A DNA stretch of 16,150 bases, taken from JBDSLU01 sp039916225. Its GTDB lineage: Bacteria > Acidobacteriota > Vicinamibacteria > Vicinamibacterales > Vicinamibacteraceae. The notes under the pieces were generated by a model. That model was not told the origin of the DNA. It did no database searches and was given only the letters and a program-made list of their open reading frames with translations. The DNA is taken from positions 1-16,150 of the forward strand of contig JBDSLU010000075.1 in the NCBI GenBank assembly GCA_039916225.1. Reading direction: 5' to 3'. The number at the start of each line of letters is the position of its first letter. The stretch's first letter is position 1. The position numbers and the translations under genes are program-made. Positions 13,985-16,150 of the stretch are shown piece by piece.

Positions 13985-16150
13985 GCCCCGCCGCCTCGCC
14001 GATCGCCGCCATCGTCGATCACCTGGCCTGGGCGTCGATCGCCATCGCGCTGATGGTCGCCGTCGTCTGGATCGTCTGCCGCCTGCGGCCATCGCTGGCG
14101 CCGTCGACACGCAGCACCATCTGGTGGCTGGTGGCCGCCGCGGCGCTGCTCCGGCTCGCTCCAATCCCCGGCCTGACGCTCGAGGTCTCACCGGCGTCGC
14201 GCCTGGCCGCGCTGCTGCCCAGCGCCCCTGCCGCCGCCCGTGCCCCGGTCGCCGCTCCCGCGTCCCGAGCCTCCGCGCAGCCCACGATTCCCTTCGGGAC
14301 GCCCACGCGGATCGACGCCATCGCGGCGTCATCGCAGCCGCTTGCTCCAGCGACGGCGCGCACCTCGGCGGCGACGGGCACGGTCCTGCGTCAGTCGGAG
14401 GGCGCGACACCGGGGACGCCCATCGACTGGCGCGCACCGCTGGTGTCGATCTGGGCGGCGATTGCCGCGGCGCTGCTCATCCGTCTCGCGATCGCCACCC
14501 GCCGCCTGCAGGCGCTCGCCCGCGATGCGGAGCCAGCGCCGGCCGACATCGCAGCGGAAGCGGATCGGCTGGCCGCCGGGCTCGGCCTGCGCGACACGCC
14601 GCCCGTTCGCGTCTCCACCGCCATCGACACGCCGCAGGTGTTTGGCCTGCTGCGCCCGACGGTGCTGTTGCCGGCCGCCGCGTTGACCGGCCTGACCCCG
14701 CGCGAGCGGGCGATGACGCTGTGTCACGAGCTGGCCCACGTCCGACGCCTCGATCTGGCCTTCGCCTGGGCGCCCGCCGTCATGGAGCGCCTCTTGTTCT
14801 TCCACCCAGGAGCCCGGCTGGCGGCGCGCGAATATGCGTTCGCGCGCGAAGCCGCCTGCGATGCCGACGTGCTGCAGCACCTCGGTGAAGCGCCGCGCGA
14901 CTACGGTCGGCTCCTCCTCCGCCTCGGGGTCACCCGGCGGCCGGCCGCGCTCGCCGCGGCGCAGTCGTCACCCTCGACGCGATTGCTCCGAAGGAGACTC
15001 GCGATGTTGAACGATCACGAACCCTCGCCGCGCGCTGGTCGCGGCATCTGGCTGGCCGGAACCTTGCTCCTGCCGCTGGCGCTCCCGCTCTCGCTGGTCG
15101 CGCGTCAGGCGGACCCACCGCCGCCACCGGCAGTCCCGGCGCCGCCGGTCGCCGGCTCGATCGAGATGCCACCGCCACCACCGCCACCACCGCCAACGGT
15201 GGCCTACCGCGGTTCGATCCGCGGGCCGGGTGACGGTCCGGTCGGCGGCATCGCTGGCGGCATCGGCCATGGCGTCGGCTCGGGCGTCGGCTCTGGCATC
15301 GGCTCCGGGATCGGGGCCGGCGTCGGTAGTGGCGTCGGCGGCGGTGTCGGCAGCGGCGTCGGGAGTGGAGTCGGCAGCGGGGAGGGCGGCGGGATTGGCG
15401 CCGGCATCGGCGTCGGCGTCGGCGTCTCGGGCGAAATCGCGGCCGACGATCAGGCTCCCCCGCCTCCGCCACCACCACCGCCGGCTCCGGCTCGCGCCGT
15501 GATGCCGCCCCCGCCGCCGCCCCCACCCGCTGACGGCGACGGCTATTGGGTGAACAGCAGCGGCGGGAACACGATCATGCTGTTCGATGGCGGCAGCACG
15601 ATCACATTCTCCGGCTCGAGCCAGGACGCGAAGGAAGCCCGGCGCCTCCGCGGAGACAGCGGCGGGCCATTCCTCTTCTTCCGGTCGAACGGCACGGCCT
15701 ACGTCTCGCGGGACCGCGCCCTGATCGACCGCGTGCGGAAGGAGTTCCGGGAACAGCACGAGGTCGGACAGATGCAGGGCGAGCTCGGTCGGCAGCAGGG
15801 CGAGCTCGGGGCCCGTCAGGCGGCGCTCGGGACCCATCAGGCGTCGATGGCGGCGCGTCACGCCGCCGCGGCACACGCCATGGCCGACGCCGGTCGCCAC
15901 GGCCGGCTCGAGGCGCTGCACGCGGCCCTTGCGGTGCTCGACACCGAGCACGGCGAGCAGCGCGCCCAGATCGATGCCGCGCGGAAGGCACTCCGCGAAG
16001 CCATCGCGGCGCTCGAAGCGTCGGGACGCTCGGATGGCGCGGCCCATGCGCGCGCCGACGCGGCGACCATGCAGACCGAGATCGCGGCGGAACATCGGGC
16101 GCGGGGTGAGCGGCAGGCCGATCTCGGTCGCCAGCAGGCGGAGCTCGGCC
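13981..16150 (+). CDS. M56 family (BlaR1-like) membrane metallopeptidase with Gly-X and heptad-repeat tail, partial at 3' end
   Basis: Open from ATG 13981 to the window end (723 codons, no stop). Hydrophobic segments: about 11-35, 48-65, 155-172 and 352-369. The M56 catalytic core lies between the third and fourth: HELAH at H249-H253 (in CHELAHVRRLDL) and the partner motif EAACDADV with E290, both intact. After the fourth segment the protein is unusual: poly-Pro (about 380-405), about 63 residues of alternating Gly with Val/Ile/Ser/Ala (421-483), poly-Pro again (about 493-515), a small beta-like part (WVNSSGGNTIMLFDGGSTIT), then Ala/Gln/Glu-rich helices with heptads QQGELGA. There is no penicillin-binding sensor domain in what is visible. 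It is coupled to the BlaI gene by an ATGA overlap. By analogy it senses an envelope signal and inactivates the repressor; the sensor role of the repeats is inference. Confidence 0.9.
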   Translation, partial: MSPAASPIAAIVDHLAWASIAIALMVAVVWIVCRLRPSLAPSTRSTIWWLVAAAALLRLAPIPGLTLEVSPASRLAALLPSAPAAARAPVAAPASRASAQPTIPFGTPTRIDAIAASSQPLAPATARTSAATGTVLRQSEGATPGTPIDWRAPLVSIWAAIAAALLIRLAIATRRLQALARDAEPAPADIAAEADRLAAGLGLRDTPPVRVSTAIDTPQVFGLLRPTVLLPAAALTGLTPRERAMTLCHELAHVRRLDLAFAWAPAVMERLLFFHPGARLAAREYAFAREAACDADVLQHLGEAPRDYGRLLLRLGVTRRPAALAAAQSSPSTRLLRRRLAMLNDHEPSPRAGRGIWLAGTLLLPLALPLSLVARQADPPPPPAVPAPPVAGSIEMPPPPPPPPPTVAYRGSIRGPGDGPVGGIAGGIGHGVGSGVGSGIGSGIGAGVGSGVGGGVGSGVGSGVGSGEGGGIGAGIGVGVGVSGEIAADDQAPPPPPPPPPAPARAVMPPPPPPPPADGDGYWVNSSGGNTIMLFDGGSTITFSGSSQDAKEARRLRGDSGGPFLFFRSNGTAYVSRDRALIDRVRKEFREQHEVGQMQGELGRQQGELGARQAALGTHQASMAARHAAAAHAMADAGRHGRLEALHAALAVLDTEHGEQRAQIDAARKALREAIAALEASGRSDGAAHARADAATMQTEIAAEHRARGERQADLGRQQAELG
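15241..15429 (+). repeat. Hexanucleotide-based repeat encoding Gly-X tract
   Basis: Repeated units of the form GGC-GTC/ATC-GGC-AGC encode alternating Gly and Val, Ile or Ser in the M56 protein (GVGSGVGSGIGSGIGAG and similar). The units are diverged at third positions, so the amino-acid pattern is better kept than the DNA repeat, which suggests selection on the protein. The antisense strand reads as a Pro-rich frame, a by-product. Confidence 0.7.
15772..15855 (+). repeat. 21-bp / heptad repeats in the M56 tail
   Basis: Four consecutive seven-residue units (MQGELGR, QQGELGA, RQAALGT, HQASMAA; residues 598-625) are encoded by diverged 21-bp repeats. The motif reappears at the window edge (RQADLGRQQAELG from 16111), so more copies probably lie beyond. 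The period of seven fits a coiled coil. Confidence 0.65.

Noticed and set aside
15204..15407. Pro/Thr-rich antisense frame (PTPLPTP repeats)
   Set aside because: It is the complement of the Gly-X repeat of the M56 gene; no start context supports expression.

Overview
The window is very GC-rich coding DNA with short gaps, several ATGA stop/start overlaps and at least two likely leaderless starts. The gene content is a ROK kinase beside a PQQ-type propeller, a Tat-exported Gfo/Idh/MocA oxidoreductase with DoxX, a DevBCA-like exporter, and a BlaI/M56 pair whose sensor carries Gly-X and Pro-rich tracts. Together with a heptanucleotide repeat array, this resembles Acidobacteriota of the Vicinamibacteria type. 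That assignment is an inference from style; there is no rRNA or marker gene in the window.

Layout. Positions 1-361 hold no convincing gene. 362-2023 (+) encodes a protein with two zinc ribbons, one membrane anchor and a TonB-like C-terminus. It converges on a minus-strand pair, a secreted PQQ-like beta-propeller (3305-4582) followed by a ROK-family sugar kinase (2223-3266). The convergent gap is filled by two oppositely oriented 7-bp repeat arrays that can fold on each other.

4666-7525 (+) is a tight three-gene operon: ApbE flavin transferase, Tat-signal Gfo/Idh/MocA oxidoreductase and DoxX membrane protein, with overlaps at both junctions. Its tail overlaps a convergent CBM9-like gene (7504-8184, -). 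Upstream of that gene are two small related lipoprotein genes (8233-8661 and 8831-9211, -), with a decayed C-terminal fragment of the same kind between them.

9441-9803 (-) is a small membrane protein divergent from a TetR regulator (9823-10530, +). The TetR gene is followed by an exporter operon: FtsX-type permease, ABC ATPase and HlyD-type adaptor (10585-13525). A nearly identical 15-bp operator lies at the start of tetR and at the start of the permease gene, which predicts that TetR represses itself and the exporter.

13601 to the window end is a BlaI-type repressor translationally coupled to an M56 (BlaR1-like) membrane metallopeptidase. The promoter is bracketed by two near-mirror BlaI-type operators. 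The M56 protein has an unusual periplasmic region: poly-Pro, about 63 residues of alternating Gly-X, poly-Pro, then heptad repeats. It runs off the end of the window.

The most notable features are the TetR/exporter regulon with its visible shared operator, the BlaI double operator with the Gly-X M56 sensor, the zinc-ribbon/TonB fusion, and the convergent heptamer repeat array.
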